Origin: Gordonia iterans
GTDB lineage: Bacteria > Actinomycetota > Actinomycetes > Mycobacteriales > Mycobacteriaceae
Direction of reading: 5' to 3'
DNA length: 64,000 bases
NCBI RefSeq assembly: GCF_002993285.1
Contig: NZ_CP027433.1
Location: 3,906,001-3,970,000 of the forward strand
Under the pieces are notes generated by a model. The model saw only the letters and a program-made list of their open reading frames with translations, was not told the origin of the DNA and did no database searches. The translations under genes were made by a program, and so were the position numbers. Shown piece after piece: positions 26,400 to 37,995 of this stretch (within the stretch, counting starts at the first letter, position 1; each line of letters opens with the position of its first letter).

Positions 26400-26935
26400 T
26401 CGTCGACCTGGACGCCTTTCTCCGCGCGACGGCTACCGGCGGACCGGCTGTCGCCTTGACCGCCGATCCGGTCGCCGCGCATCTGAGGCCGGACATCGAC
26501 CACGGCATCGTCGTCCGCCGTCTCGACGGCTCGGCCATGCGCACGCTGGACGGCATGTACGCGCAGTACGCCCGGGCGTGGGACTTCCCCAACTACTTCT
26601 GGCACGGCGGCGACTCGTTCAACGACTGCATCGGCGATCTCGACGACGGCCGCCACCACACCGCGACCGGTGCTCGCGCAGCCGGGTTCCTCACCGTCGT
26701 CACGCACGGTGAGGACTTCCTCGCCGACGCCGACCCCGACGACTTCACTTGGATCGCCCGAGCTCAGGACGAATGGCGAGAGCAATACGCGACGGTCGAC
26801 GCGTACGGCGCCGATCGGCCGGTCCCGGTCGCGTTCGGCCTGCTGCTGCAGACCGGTGCCACCGATCTCGATCTCGTCCGGCGGCGCTGGTCGGCCGCTG
26901 GAGCCCGGATCACCGAAGTCGGAGGCGCCGCATGA
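26396..26935 (+). CDS. Barstar-family ribonuclease inhibitor
   Basis: 179 residues from ATG 26396 (ATGA overlap with the RNase stop). The barstar core is RRLDGSAMRTLDGMYAQYAR followed by FPNYFWHGGDSFNDCIGDLDD. The two aspartates matching barstar D35 and D39, which plug the RNase active site, are present. It is about twice as long as classical barstar; the C-terminal ~75 residues are not assigned. No signal peptide, so it would protect the cytoplasm from mistargeted RNase. Overlaps xthA by 4 nt. Confidence 0.87.
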   Translation: MIVDLDAFLRATATGGPAVALTADPVAAHLRPDIDHGIVVRRLDGSAMRTLDGMYAQYARAWDFPNYFWHGGDSFNDCIGDLDDGRHHTATGARAAGFLTVVTHGEDFLADADPDDFTWIARAQDEWREQYATVDAYGADRPVPVAFGLLLQTGATDLDLVRRRWSAAGARITEVGGAA

Positions 26936-27720
26936 GACTGGCCACCTGGAACGTCAACTCCATCCGCGCCCGATCCGAGCAGGTCGTGGCGTGGATGAGC
27001 CGGCATGCCATCGACGTGCTCGCGTTGCAGGAGACCAAGTGCCGAGACGACCAGTTCCCGCTGATGAGTTTCCTCGCCGAAGGCTACGACGTCGCGATGT
27101 GCGGCGACGGCGGTTACAACGGCGTCGCGATCGCCTCGCGAGTGGGCCTCGATGATGTCCACCACGGGTTCGACGGTGAGCCCGCGCCGGAGGGAAGCGG
27201 ACGCCCGGAGGCCCGCGCGATCTCGGCCACCTGCGCGGGCGTGCGGGTATGGAGCCTGTACGTCCCCAACGGGCGCGGTCCTGCGGACCCGCACTATCGC
27301 TACAAACTGGACTGGCTGGACCGGCTCGCCGGCGTGACCCGGCTGGAGCTGGGCCACGATCCGGCCGCGCAGATCGTGCTCGCCGGCGACTGGAACGTCG
27401 CACCCACCGACGACGACGTGTGGGATCGCGCGTATTTCGAGGGCCGGACCCACGTGACCGCGCCCGAACGCGCCGCGTTCACCGAGTTCACGGACGCAGG
27501 TTTCGTCGACAGCGCGGCCCCGTTCACGCCGGGGCCCGGCGTGTACACGTTCTGGGACTACACGGCCGGACGCTTCGCCAAGAACGAGGGTATGCGGATC
27601 GACTTCGCACTCTGCTCCCCCGCGATGGACGACCGCGTCCACGATGCCTTCATCGACCGTGAGGCGCGTGCCGCGGCCGGCGCCAGCGACCACGCGCCCC
27701 TCGTGCTCGACATCTCGTAA
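26932..27720 (+). CDS. xthA: Exodeoxyribonuclease III
   Basis: 262 residues from ATG 26932. Base-excision-repair AP endonuclease/3'-5' exonuclease. Signature residues: TWNVNSIRAR, LQETKCRD (metal-binding Glu), YVPNGR, AGDWNVAP (Asp/Asn), MRIDFAL and SDHAPLVLD (catalytic Asp-His). Length is normal. It is the last gene of the coupled run after RNase and barstar. Confidence 0.96.
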   Translation: MRLATWNVNSIRARSEQVVAWMSRHAIDVLALQETKCRDDQFPLMSFLAEGYDVAMCGDGGYNGVAIASRVGLDDVHHGFDGEPAPEGSGRPEARAISATCAGVRVWSLYVPNGRGPADPHYRYKLDWLDRLAGVTRLELGHDPAAQIVLAGDWNVAPTDDDVWDRAYFEGRTHVTAPERAAFTEFTDAGFVDSAAPFTPGPGVYTFWDYTAGRFAKNEGMRIDFALCSPAMDDRVHDAFIDREARAAAGASDHAPLVLDIS

Positions 27721-27763
27721 CGCCGGCGGTGGTCCGTTTCCGTGACCGCCAGGTTGGATTAAC

Positions 27764-27782
27764 TAAGGTAAGCCTGCGTTAT
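27764..27782. promoter_or_regulatory. IdeR/DtxR-like iron box upstream of the siderophore-binding lipoprotein
   Basis: TAAGGTAAGCCTGCGTTAT, read on the reverse strand, matches 12 of 19 positions of the IdeR consensus TTAGGTTAGGCTAACCTAA, with the strong half AGGCTTACCTTA. It ends 10 nt before the start codon, placing it over the expected promoter and start, as needed for iron-dependent repression. Confidence 0.65.
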
Positions 27783-27791
27783 GGTGTTCGC

Positions 27792-28781
27792 ATGACACCG
27801 AGCTTCATCCGACGCCTCACCGCGCTCCTGGCCCTGCTGGCCGCGCTGATCCTCGCGATCACCGCCTGCAGCGCTCCCGACGAGGACGGCTCGGGAGAAG
27901 GCGGACCCGTGCAGGTGAACACCCCGCAGGGACCGGTCGTCATTCCCAGCACTCCCAAGCGCATCGTCACCCTCGGCTCGCAGTGGATCGACACCGCGCT
28001 CGCCTTCGGTGTGACTCCGGTGGCGTATCTGGATCAGACCCAGGTCCTGACCAAAGAGGCCGCACCCTGGGTGGGCGACAAGCTGGAACGGTCCACCTCG
28101 CTCTCGATGGACGGCCTGGTCGCCGAGATCGCGAAGGCGAAGCCCGATGTGATCCTCGCCGAGGGTTACATGGCGACGGCACAACCGGAGATGTATTCCA
28201 AGATCAAGGAGATCGCTCCGACGATTCCGGGCGTCACCGGCAAGCAGGTGGATCCGTGGCAGGATCTGGTGACCCTGTTCGGCACCATCACCCACCAGAA
28301 CGAGAAGGCCAAGCAGATCACCGAGTCGGTGAACGGCAAGATCGGCCAGGTGACCAAAGACCTGCCGGGCCTCAAGGACAAGTCCTACGCGCTGGCGTAC
28401 ATGTTCTCCAGCGATCAGATCCAGGTGATGGCCGATCCGACCGACGGCGCGGGCGTCCTCTTCGGCCAGTTCGGCATGAAGGTGGCCCCGCGGATCACCG
28501 CCGAGTACGCGAAGACCCGGCAGCCGCGCTTTCCGATCTCCACCGAGAACGTCCCCGTGCTCGAGTCCGATTTTATGGCGATCACCACGGGCAACGACGC
28601 CATGCAGCGCGAGCTGCTGAAGCTGCCGGGGTACAAGAACCTCACCTCGGTGAAGAACGGTGCCGTCAGTCATCTCTCGCTCGCCGAGATCACCGGCCTC
28701 AACCAGCCGACGCCGCTGTCGATTCCGTACCTGCTCGAGCAGATGCGCCCGCAGCTCGAGCGCGCCGCCCAGACCACGTAG
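27792..28781 (+). CDS. Fe(III)-siderophore ABC transporter substrate-binding lipoprotein
   Basis: 329 residues from ATG 27792. Lipoprotein signal with ILAITAC (Cys ~28). The body is the class III periplasmic-binding fold of FepB/FecB/FhuD: KRIVTLGSQWIDTALAFG, VAEIAKAKPDVILAEGYM and YKNLTSVKNGAVSHLSLAE. It captures a ferric siderophore outside the membrane. No permease or ATPase genes are adjacent, so it must use partners elsewhere. The iron box directly upstream supports regulation by IdeR. Confidence 0.92.
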   Translation: MTPSFIRRLTALLALLAALILAITACSAPDEDGSGEGGPVQVNTPQGPVVIPSTPKRIVTLGSQWIDTALAFGVTPVAYLDQTQVLTKEAAPWVGDKLERSTSLSMDGLVAEIAKAKPDVILAEGYMATAQPEMYSKIKEIAPTIPGVTGKQVDPWQDLVTLFGTITHQNEKAKQITESVNGKIGQVTKDLPGLKDKSYALAYMFSSDQIQVMADPTDGAGVLFGQFGMKVAPRITAEYAKTRQPRFPISTENVPVLESDFMAITTGNDAMQRELLKLPGYKNLTSVKNGAVSHLSLAEITGLNQPTPLSIPYLLEQMRPQLERAAQTT

Positions 28782-28788
28782 CCGCCCG

Positions 28789-28826
28789 CCGGCCCCCGGC
28801 CGGAGGTGTCACCGGCCCGAGCCGGT
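28789..28826. terminator. Two short GC hairpins between convergent genes
   Basis: CCGGCC-ccc-GGCCGG (28789-28803) and ACCGGC-ccga-GCCGGT (28811-28826) lie back to back, ending 9 nt before the stop of the convergent MTB12-like gene. No U-tract. They could end transcription from both sides. Confidence 0.5.
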
Positions 28827-28834
28827 CGGCAGGC

Positions 28835-29734
28835 TCAACGCAGATTGCAGGAGAGTTGCGCGAAGGCAGCCAGCTCGCACACCGACTTGTTGCTCAGCTT
28901 CCAGCGCCCGTCTTTCCAGACGAAGCGCATGGTCAGGTAGTTCGACTGGTAGCCGGGCGCGTACAGCTCCAGACGTGCGGTCGCGGTGGCGCCGTTCTGC
29001 TGCACCGGGCCGACCAGCTTGTAGCCCATACCCATCGGCTCGAACTGCTTCCCGTAGTTGAGGACCCGAGTCATCACGGCAGCGGCGGGCGCACCGCCCT
29101 CGAGCACCTGCCCCTTCTGCTGGTTCGAGGCGCCGCTGCGCAGCAGCGCCAGATCCTGCTGGAACTGCGCGAGGGTGGGCGCAGTCGGCTGGCCGGCCGC
29201 CGGACTCGACGACGCGGCGGGCGCCGCAGGTGCCGCGGGAGCGGCGGGCACGTCGGTGGCGGCCGGAACGTCGGGCGCAGGCGCGGCCGGATCGTCTGCG
29301 GGCGCCGCCGGAGCGGGTGCGACGGGCGCCGCGGGTGCCGTCGGTTGCGTCGCGGCTCCGAGGTTGACCACAGTCGGCGTCTGCTGAGATCCGTTGGTGC
29401 GCGAGGCATCCGACATCATCAGACCGACCATGCCGATCGCCAGGACGATCGCCGAGATGATCGCTGCGACACCGGCGGCCGCGAGCACGGTGGGCCAGTT
29501 GACTCCGCCGCGCGCCTGATCGTCGTCGTCGTCCGCGGCCGGAGCATCCACCGGTGCGGCATATCCGGGGACGGCCGAGTCGTCCTGATAGTCGGCGGGC
29601 TCCTCGCTGTACGCGACCGGGTACTCCTCGTACTCCTGGTAGGCGTCCGGCGCGCCGGGCTCACTCGCACCGGCGCCGTCGGCGGGCTGGACCGGTACCG
29701 CGTCGGTCTTGTCATCGTCGTACATGACGGACAT
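28835..29734 (-). CDS. MTB12-domain membrane protein
   Basis: 299 residues. Residues 1-85 are acidic and Tyr/Pro-rich (cytoplasmic), one membrane helix lies at about 88-118, then a long Ala/Pro linker, then a ~110-residue domain (FQQDLALLRSGASNQQKGQV; NYLTMRFVWKDGRWKLS; final CELAAFAQLSCNLR) of the low-molecular-weight antigen MTB12 type. The C-terminal domain should be extracellular; its function is unknown. A 19-bp IdeR-like box 15 nt upstream suggests iron control, shared with the siderophore-binding protein with which it is convergent. Confidence 0.82.
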   Translation of the reverse strand: MSVMYDDDKTDAVPVQPADGAGASEPGAPDAYQEYEEYPVAYSEEPADYQDDSAVPGYAAPVDAPAADDDDDQARGGVNWPTVLAAAGVAAIISAIVLAIGMVGLMMSDASRTNGSQQTPTVVNLGAATQPTAPAAPVAPAPAAPADDPAAPAPDVPAATDVPAAPAAPAAPAASSSPAAGQPTAPTLAQFQQDLALLRSGASNQQKGQVLEGGAPAAAVMTRVLNYGKQFEPMGMGYKLVGPVQQNGATATARLELYAPGYQSNYLTMRFVWKDGRWKLSNKSVCELAAFAQLSCNLR

Positions 29735-29748
29735 TCAAGCAGTTCAAG

Positions 29749-29767
29749 GCAGGTAAGTCTAGCCTTA
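29749..29767. promoter_or_regulatory. IdeR/DtxR-like iron box upstream of the MTB12-domain gene
   Basis: GCAGGTAAGTCTAGCCTTA matches 13 of 19 positions of the IdeR consensus, including AGGT and GCCTTA halves in the right register. It begins 15 nt upstream of the minus-strand gene at 28835-29734. On the plus strand the TPP riboswitch and thiC are ~150 nt away. Confidence 0.6.
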
Positions 29768-29918
29768 CAACCACTGTATGGGACGGATCACCGCGGTCAT
29801 CTCACCGGTCCCGGATAGTGCGGCGACCACACCCCACTCCGTCGGGAGCGGCGTGGCGCACACCGACTCCCCCGCGCCGCGCCCGCGAATGCTCTAGGGT
29901 TGAGAACGCACATCACAC

Positions 29919-32671
<2,753 letters not shown>

Positions 32672-32701
32672 TCTCCCGGCGCCCGTGCGGGGTGGCCGAC
32701 C

Positions 32702-33718
32702 CTACGAGCCTGTCTCCAGGTCAGAGAGCGCCACCCCGGCGTCGTTCCGTCCGTTGAGCAACTGCAGCCGGTACTCGCTCGGTCCGATTCCCATCTTTTC
32801 GCGGAAACGCTTGCGGAACGTGGCGACCGAACCGAATCCGGCCCGCCGCGCCACCGTGCCGACCGAAACCCGCGGGTCGGCACGCAGCATGTCCAGCGCC
32901 GCCCGCGCGCGGCGGTCGGCGATCCGGGAGGCCAGCGACGGGCCGTCACCCTCGAAGTAGCGGTAGACCTGGCGCCGCGACAGGTACAGTTCTGACGCGA
33001 TCGCGTCGACGCCGAAATCCGGATACGAGTACTTTCGCTCGATCAGGTCGAGTACGGCCGCCCGCACCAGGAGCGGGTTGTCCGGCTCCGCGCTGTGCTC
33101 CCGATCCATCTCCTCGAGCACGGCGTTCAGCACCTCCACCAGCGCCAGCTCCGCATCCCCGGACTCGGGCGCCAGACCGGTCGCGACCGGCACCGCGAAC
33201 GACGTCAGATAGGCCGCAGCAGATCGGGCCAGCAGGCTGCCCAGCACGATCGGGCGTGGACTCTCGACGATCGCCGCGCGCCAGCGGCTCACCAGCCGCC
33301 ACGGAATGAGCACGCCCACCGCGTCGCACGGCGTGTCGTCGATGCGAGGGAGACGGGTGGCGCTTCCGGTCAGAATGAGGTCACCGGGCCGGTAGGGCAC
33401 GGTGAGATCCGCACTGCCGCCTGCCCCGTGGCTCAGGTAGGTCCCGAACACCACTTCGTCGCCCGTCCAGAGATCGGCCCACCCGGTGGACACCGGCGCC
33501 GGACTCCCGAGCATGGCGAACACGGATGTCAGCGTCGACTGCCGCCGACAGTACCGGTACAGCTCGTAGTTCCCGCCGGCACCGGCCTGCGGACCGCGCA
33601 GCCTGGGCGCTCTTGCCCCTGCCCCGTGTATCGGTGGTTCCTCCACGACGTCGCCGGCGATCCGGCTGAGCCGTGCCTGCCACGACTTCACTGTCTCGTC
33701 CCCGATCAATGCCCCCAC
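32702..33718 (-). CDS. AraC-family transcriptional regulator
   Basis: 338 residues from GTG 33718, with AAGGAG 8-9 nt upstream. Residues ~240-325 form the double helix-turn-helix AraC domain (VDAIASELYLSRRQVYRYF; VSVGTVARRAGFGSVATFRK; GPSEYR). The N-terminal part is an AraC-binding-like/cupin region of the ring-cleavage-regulator type (AAIVESPRPIVLG). It lies 36 nt after the six-helix membrane protein gene and downstream of gadB, so may be the local regulator. In enteric bacteria GadX/GadW, which control glutamate decarboxylase, are also AraC proteins, a suggestive but not probative parallel. Confidence 0.88.
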   Translation of the reverse strand: MGALIGDETVKSWQARLSRIAGDVVEEPPIHGAGARAPRLRGPQAGAGGNYELYRYCRRQSTLTSVFAMLGSPAPVSTGWADLWTGDEVVFGTYLSHGAGGSADLTVPYRPGDLILTGSATRLPRIDDTPCDAVGVLIPWRLVSRWRAAIVESPRPIVLGSLLARSAAAYLTSFAVPVATGLAPESGDAELALVEVLNAVLEEMDREHSAEPDNPLLVRAAVLDLIERKYSYPDFGVDAIASELYLSRRQVYRYFEGDGPSLASRIADRRARAALDMLRADPRVSVGTVARRAGFGSVATFRKRFREKMGIGPSEYRLQLLNGRNDAGVALSDLETGS

Positions 33719-33754
33719 AGTTACTGCTCCTTCTCCCCTGTTGTGTTGTTCGGG

Positions 33755-34534
33755 TTACCCGTTCGCGACGTCGTCGGCGGATCCGCCGCGCCTCTGCCTG
33801 GTGCTTCCGGCCACCGTCCCCACCTTCTCGGCACCCCCGATGTCCTGGCGCTTGTTCCACGGCATCGACTGCAATGCGATCGCCGACGAGATCAGGAAGC
33901 ACAGTGCACCGATGAACGTCCCCCAGTTCGCCATTCCGGCGTCGACCGCGCTGCCGTCCTTGTTGATGAAGGACCCGATCGCGGCCACGCCGAAGGCGAT
34001 GCAGCCGAGCAGATTGATCTGGCCGGACCAGAAGTCGGGCTCACGTCCCGCCCAGAACGAGTTGCCCGCCCGCACGAACGCCAGAATCACGAAGCCACCA
34101 CTGATCAGGAAGGCGACCGACCCCCCGGCATCCGGATTCCAGACCAGTTGTTGCTCGCCCTTCACGGTTCGGGCCATCAGGGCAGCGGTGGTACTGACGT
34201 TGAAGAGCAGCGTCCCGAAGAACTGTGTCGAACCGGCGAGCCACTCGGCGCGGAACATCTGGCCAGGTGCATAATCCACCTTGACCGTCATCGGACCGCT
34301 CCGAACCAACTGCACCAGTGCGGCGCCGGTGAAGAACCAGGCACCGATGAAGTAGCTCAGGTTCGCGGCGTTGGCACCCGCCCAGTCGGAGAAGCCGGGC
34401 GCCGACCCCAGCGCGAACAGCGCCGAGCCGATGATGAATCCCCAGCACTGCTTTCCCAGTGTGGGCATCAGAATCCGGCTCGCCCTCCCCAAGACGGCCT
34501 CGTCTGCCCGATCCAGCTCATGATTCCCGTGCAC
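33755..34534 (-). CDS. Six-helix membrane protein of unknown function
   Basis: 259 residues from GTG 34534, which has GGAGGAG 5-6 nt upstream; the frame is open for 29 further codons without an RBS. Six hydrophobic helices (WGFIIGSALFALGSAP, LSYFIGAWFFTGAALVQL, STQFFGTLLFNVSTTAA, SVAFLISGGFVILAFV, INLLGCIAFGVAAIGSFI, WGTFIGALCFLISSAIAL). The repeated aromatic/Gly pattern is reminiscent of YrhK-type membrane domains, but I am not certain. It is not GadC and has no APC-transporter features. Encoded 106 nt after gadB and before the AraC gene. Confidence 0.7.
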   Translation of the reverse strand: MHGNHELDRADEAVLGRASRILMPTLGKQCWGFIIGSALFALGSAPGFSDWAGANAANLSYFIGAWFFTGAALVQLVRSGPMTVKVDYAPGQMFRAEWLAGSTQFFGTLLFNVSTTAALMARTVKGEQQLVWNPDAGGSVAFLISGGFVILAFVRAGNSFWAGREPDFWSGQINLLGCIAFGVAAIGSFINKDGSAVDAGMANWGTFIGALCFLISSAIALQSMPWNKRQDIGGAEKVGTVAGSTRQRRGGSADDVANG

Positions 34535-34640
34535 CGCGCTCCTCCCGCGTCCGTGTGCCCGCCCGGGAGTGCGGGGCGCCGCCTGCCTGACGACGCCCCG
34601 CTCTCCCGGCAACCCGCTCAATCCGTGTGTGCGCCGATGC

Positions 34641-36014
34641 TCAGTGGTGGAACGACGCGGTGCGCTCCTCGTGCGGCATCGGGCCGTCGAGCTTCTCCAG
34701 GAACGCCACCTCGGTCTTCATGTCGTTCAGCAGAAGGGTCGCCAGGTCGTGGCTGAGTCCGTTGCGCACGACGATGCGCTGCAGCGTCATGTCGCCCAGG
34801 TCGTCGGCCATCGGGTATGCCGGAACCTGCCATCCCTTCATACGGAGACGGTCCTCGAGGTCGTACAGCGTCCAGTTCGGGCTGGCGCCTTCCTTCAGCG
34901 TCCACGCGAACACCGGGATGGTGTCTCCCTTGGTGACCAGTTCGAACGGCCCCATCTCGGCGATCGCGCTCGACAGGTACTGGGCGACGTCCAGGCAGTT
35001 CTGCTGAATGGCGCGGTAGCCCTCGCGGCCCAGACGCAGGAACTGGTAGTACTGCAGCAGCACCTGCGCGCCCGGGCGCGAGAAGTTCAGCGCGAGGGTC
35101 GGCAGATCGCCGCCGAGATACGCGCAGTGGAAGACCATGCTGTCGGGCAGCCGCTCGTTGTCGCGCCAGACCACCCAGCCGACGCCCGGGTACACGAGTC
35201 CGAACTTGTGGCCCGAGGTGCTGATCGACGCGACGCGCGGAACCCGGAAGTCCCACTCGAGCTCCGGCTGGCAGAAGGGTGCGATGAACGCGCCGGAAGC
35301 ACCGTCGACGTGGATCTTCACGTCCAGGCCAGTCTTCTCCTGGATCTCGTCGAGCTTGGCCGAGATCTCCTTGACCGGCTCGTAGGCGCCGGTGAAAGTC
35401 TGGCCCATGATCGCCACGACGCCGATGGTGTTCTCATCGACGTACTTCTCCAGGTCGTGGCCGTCGAGCCACAGGTGCTCCTTGTCGACCGGAACCCAGC
35501 GCGGCTCCACCTCGAAGTAGTTCGTGAACTTCTCCCAGCACACCTGCACGGCGGTCGAGAGCACGATGTTCGGCTTCTCGATCGACTTGCCCTCCGCCTT
35601 GCGCTTCTCCTGCCAGTGGCGCTTGAGGGCGAGCCCGCCGAGCATGCAGGCCTCCGACGAACCGATCGTCGACGTGCCGATGGTGTCCTCGGGGTTCGGG
35701 ACGTGCCAGAGGTTGCCGAGCATCCGCCAGCAGCGGTCTTCGATCGCCGCGGTGGCCGGGTACTCGTCCTTGTCGATCATGTTCTTGTCGACGGTCTGGG
35801 CGTAGAGGAGCTTGGCCTCCTTGTCCATGTACGTGGTCACGAACGTCGCGAGGTTCAGTCGCGCGTTGCCGTCGAGCATCGCCTGATCGTGAACGATCTG
35901 GTAGGCGGTCGCCGCAGGCAGCAGACCGTCGGCGAACTCGTTGCGCGGCAGCAACGTCTTTTCTCCGGACTGAGTGAAGACCGGCACCTCGATGGGATCG
36001 TTGTTCACAGCCAT
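34641..36014 (-). CDS. gadB: Glutamate decarboxylase
   Basis: 457 residues from ATG 36014, preceded by GGAG at 6-nt spacing; ATG 36026 has no RBS. PLP-dependent, converts glutamate to GABA and CO2, consuming a proton. The Schiff-base lysine is in STSGHKFGLVYPGVGW, with HVDGASGAFIAPF and IGSSEACMLGGLA also typical of GadA/B. No glutamate/GABA antiporter gene is in the window. It is third in a minus-strand run after the ATPase and YhgE genes. Confidence 0.95.
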   Translation of the reverse strand: MAVNNDPIEVPVFTQSGEKTLLPRNEFADGLLPAATAYQIVHDQAMLDGNARLNLATFVTTYMDKEAKLLYAQTVDKNMIDKDEYPATAAIEDRCWRMLGNLWHVPNPEDTIGTSTIGSSEACMLGGLALKRHWQEKRKAEGKSIEKPNIVLSTAVQVCWEKFTNYFEVEPRWVPVDKEHLWLDGHDLEKYVDENTIGVVAIMGQTFTGAYEPVKEISAKLDEIQEKTGLDVKIHVDGASGAFIAPFCQPELEWDFRVPRVASISTSGHKFGLVYPGVGWVVWRDNERLPDSMVFHCAYLGGDLPTLALNFSRPGAQVLLQYYQFLRLGREGYRAIQQNCLDVAQYLSSAIAEMGPFELVTKGDTIPVFAWTLKEGASPNWTLYDLEDRLRMKGWQVPAYPMADDLGDMTLQRIVVRNGLSHDLATLLLNDMKTEVAFLEKLDGPMPHEERTASFHH

Positions 36015-36108
36015 TGCGTTCTCCATTCGTAGAGAGATTTCTTCAGGTTCTTTCCGGCCCCCCGGCCGCGCTCTGTTGCGTCTCGATTCGGCGCGCTAAT
36101 CGTCCAGA

Positions 36109-37995
36109 TCAGACCTCCACCGGCGGATACAGCCGATCCATGTTGTATTGCCTGTTCCGATGTGCGGCCCAGATCGAGATGGCGAGGAAGACGACGATCA
36201 GGGCGACGAGCACGGCGATCGAGGTCCACAGGCGCGAATCGATTCCACCCACGGTCAGCTGTCGCAGCCCGTTGACCGTGTAGGTCATCGGATCCACGTA
36301 GTGGATGTACTGGAACGGCTTCGCGGTGGTCTGCGGCGGATAGATGCCGCCGGCCGAGGTGAGCATGACCATCAGGAACGCAAGGGTGACGACCCGTCCC
36401 GTCGACGGCCCGAGCACCGCGTTGAACATCTGGATCATCGCCATGAACATGGCGACCATCAGCACCATGAATCCGAACGTCGCCCACGGATACACCGGCC
36501 GCAGGCCGACGGCGAACACGGTCACCAGATACAGGATCGCTGCCTGCAGGATGCCGATGGCCAGCGTCGGTGCGAACGACGCGAGCACCACCCGGAACGA
36601 GTTCAGGCCGTGCGCGATCGGGCGCGCCTGCAGCGGGGTGAACAGCATCCACGCGATGATGCTGCCGACGAAGAGTGCCAGTCCGAAGAAGAAGGGCGCG
36701 AAGCCGGTGCCGAAGTTCGGGGCCTCGTTCTCGACCCGTTCGCTCAGGGTGACCGGGTCGGACAGGACCTTCGCCAACTGCGCCTGCTGCTCCGGAGTCC
36801 AGTCGGGCAGTGCCTGGGCACCTTCGGCAAGACCGGCGGCGAGCTGATCGGCGCCGGTGCTGAGTTCGCCGAGGCCGTCGGCCAGTTGCGCGGTGCCGTC
36901 GCTGAGCTGCGTAACGGCGCCGCGCACCATCTCCAGATCGGTCACCAGACCGCCCGAGGAGAAGAGCGTCAGCACCGTCCGCAACGGGCTGTTCGGATTG
37001 TCGAGCTGCTGCGCGAGTAGCGCGGAATCCTGCTGCGCCGCCTTCAGATCGCTGTGCGAGTCCGGCCCCAGACCCTGCGCGGCGAGCACCTGCACCACCG
37101 GATCGAGGGCGGGGGCCAGCGCCCGCACCGTGGGATCGGGATGATGCCGCAGCTGATTCTGGAGCGTCACGACGGCCTGGTATGCCCGTGACTGCACCGT
37201 GGTCGCCGCGCCCAGCCCCTGATTGATCCGGTCCAGCGTGCGGCCGAGCCGATCCGCCGTGGCATTCACCTCGGCGGCGCTGGGCCCCTGGCCCTGGTGC
37301 CGCTGAGCAGCACTGAGCAGCGGATCGGTGGCTTCCATGACGCCCCCGGCAAGCTGCTGCACGCCGTCGTTCAATTCGTCGGCACCGCCCTTGGCCTGCT
37401 GCAGACCTGCGGCGAGTTCACCGGCGCCGTCGGCGGCCTCGGTGACCTTGGCCAGCATCGGATCGAGCTGCTCGAACACCACGTCGAAGGTCTGGGCCCC
37501 GACCTGCGCGCCGACCATGTTGACCACCTGCTCGGCGGCGCTCTGTCCGATGATCGTGGCCAGGTAGTTGTTCGCGTCGTTGTAGCTGAAGACGAGCGGA
37601 GCGGACTTCGCGTCACCGCTGGTCGGCGAGGTGAGACGCTCGCTGAAGTCTGTGGGCAGGGTGATCGTGAAGTAGTACTTGCCGTGGGCCAGTCCGGAGG
37701 CGGCGTCGTCGGGCGAGACCAGGTGCAAATCGAGCTGCTTGGACTCGATCAGGCCGTCGACCACGTCCTTGCCCGCGGTGAGGCGTTGGCCGTCGACGTC
37801 GGCGCCCTTGTCGGAGTTGACGATCGCGACCGGAATCTTGTCGACCGCGCCGAACGGATTCCAGAACGCCCAGAGATACAGTGCGCCGTAAAGGAGCGGC
37901 ATGACAAGAATGACGCACAACGCCAGTCGGGGCATGCGTCCTCGGTAGTAGCGCTTGAAATCGCTGCCGGGCGAGAACGCGGCGAGCATCTTCAC
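36109..37995 (-). CDS. YhgE/Pip-family membrane protein (ABC-2-like)
   Basis: 628 residues from GTG 37995, which overlaps the ATPase stop by 4 nt. An N-terminal helix (LALCVILVMPLLYGALYLWAF) is followed by a large extracytoplasmic region. That region starts PVAIVNSDKGADVDGQRLTAG and then carries heptad-like Gly/Ala/Leu repeats (AGELAAGLQQAKGGADELND; LADGLGELSTGADQLAAGLA), as in phage-infection protein Pip and YhgE. Five C-terminal helices resemble ABC-2 permeases. Such proteins include ESX/type VII-secreted LXG-associated and exporter-like members. The pairing with an ATPase gene suggests an exporter. Confidence 0.9.
   Translation of the reverse strand: MKMLAAFSPGSDFKRYYRGRMPRLALCVILVMPLLYGALYLWAFWNPFGAVDKIPVAIVNSDKGADVDGQRLTAGKDVVDGLIESKQLDLHLVSPDDAASGLAHGKYYFTITLPTDFSERLTSPTSGDAKSAPLVFSYNDANNYLATIIGQSAAEQVVNMVGAQVGAQTFDVVFEQLDPMLAKVTEAADGAGELAAGLQQAKGGADELNDGVQQLAGGVMEATDPLLSAAQRHQGQGPSAAEVNATADRLGRTLDRINQGLGAATTVQSRAYQAVVTLQNQLRHHPDPTVRALAPALDPVVQVLAAQGLGPDSHSDLKAAQQDSALLAQQLDNPNSPLRTVLTLFSSGGLVTDLEMVRGAVTQLSDGTAQLADGLGELSTGADQLAAGLAEGAQALPDWTPEQQAQLAKVLSDPVTLSERVENEAPNFGTGFAPFFFGLALFVGSIIAWMLFTPLQARPIAHGLNSFRVVLASFAPTLAIGILQAAILYLVTVFAVGLRPVYPWATFGFMVLMVAMFMAMIQMFNAVLGPSTGRVVTLAFLMVMLTSAGGIYPPQTTAKPFQYIHYVDPMTYTVNGLRQLTVGGIDSRLWTSIAVLVALIVVFLAISIWAAHRNRQYNMDRLYPPVEV

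Noticed and set aside
33755..34534. Glutamate/GABA antiporter (GadC) or acetate transporter SatP
   Set aside because: Only six helices, no APC-family motifs and no NPAPLG SatP motif, despite the position next to gadB.
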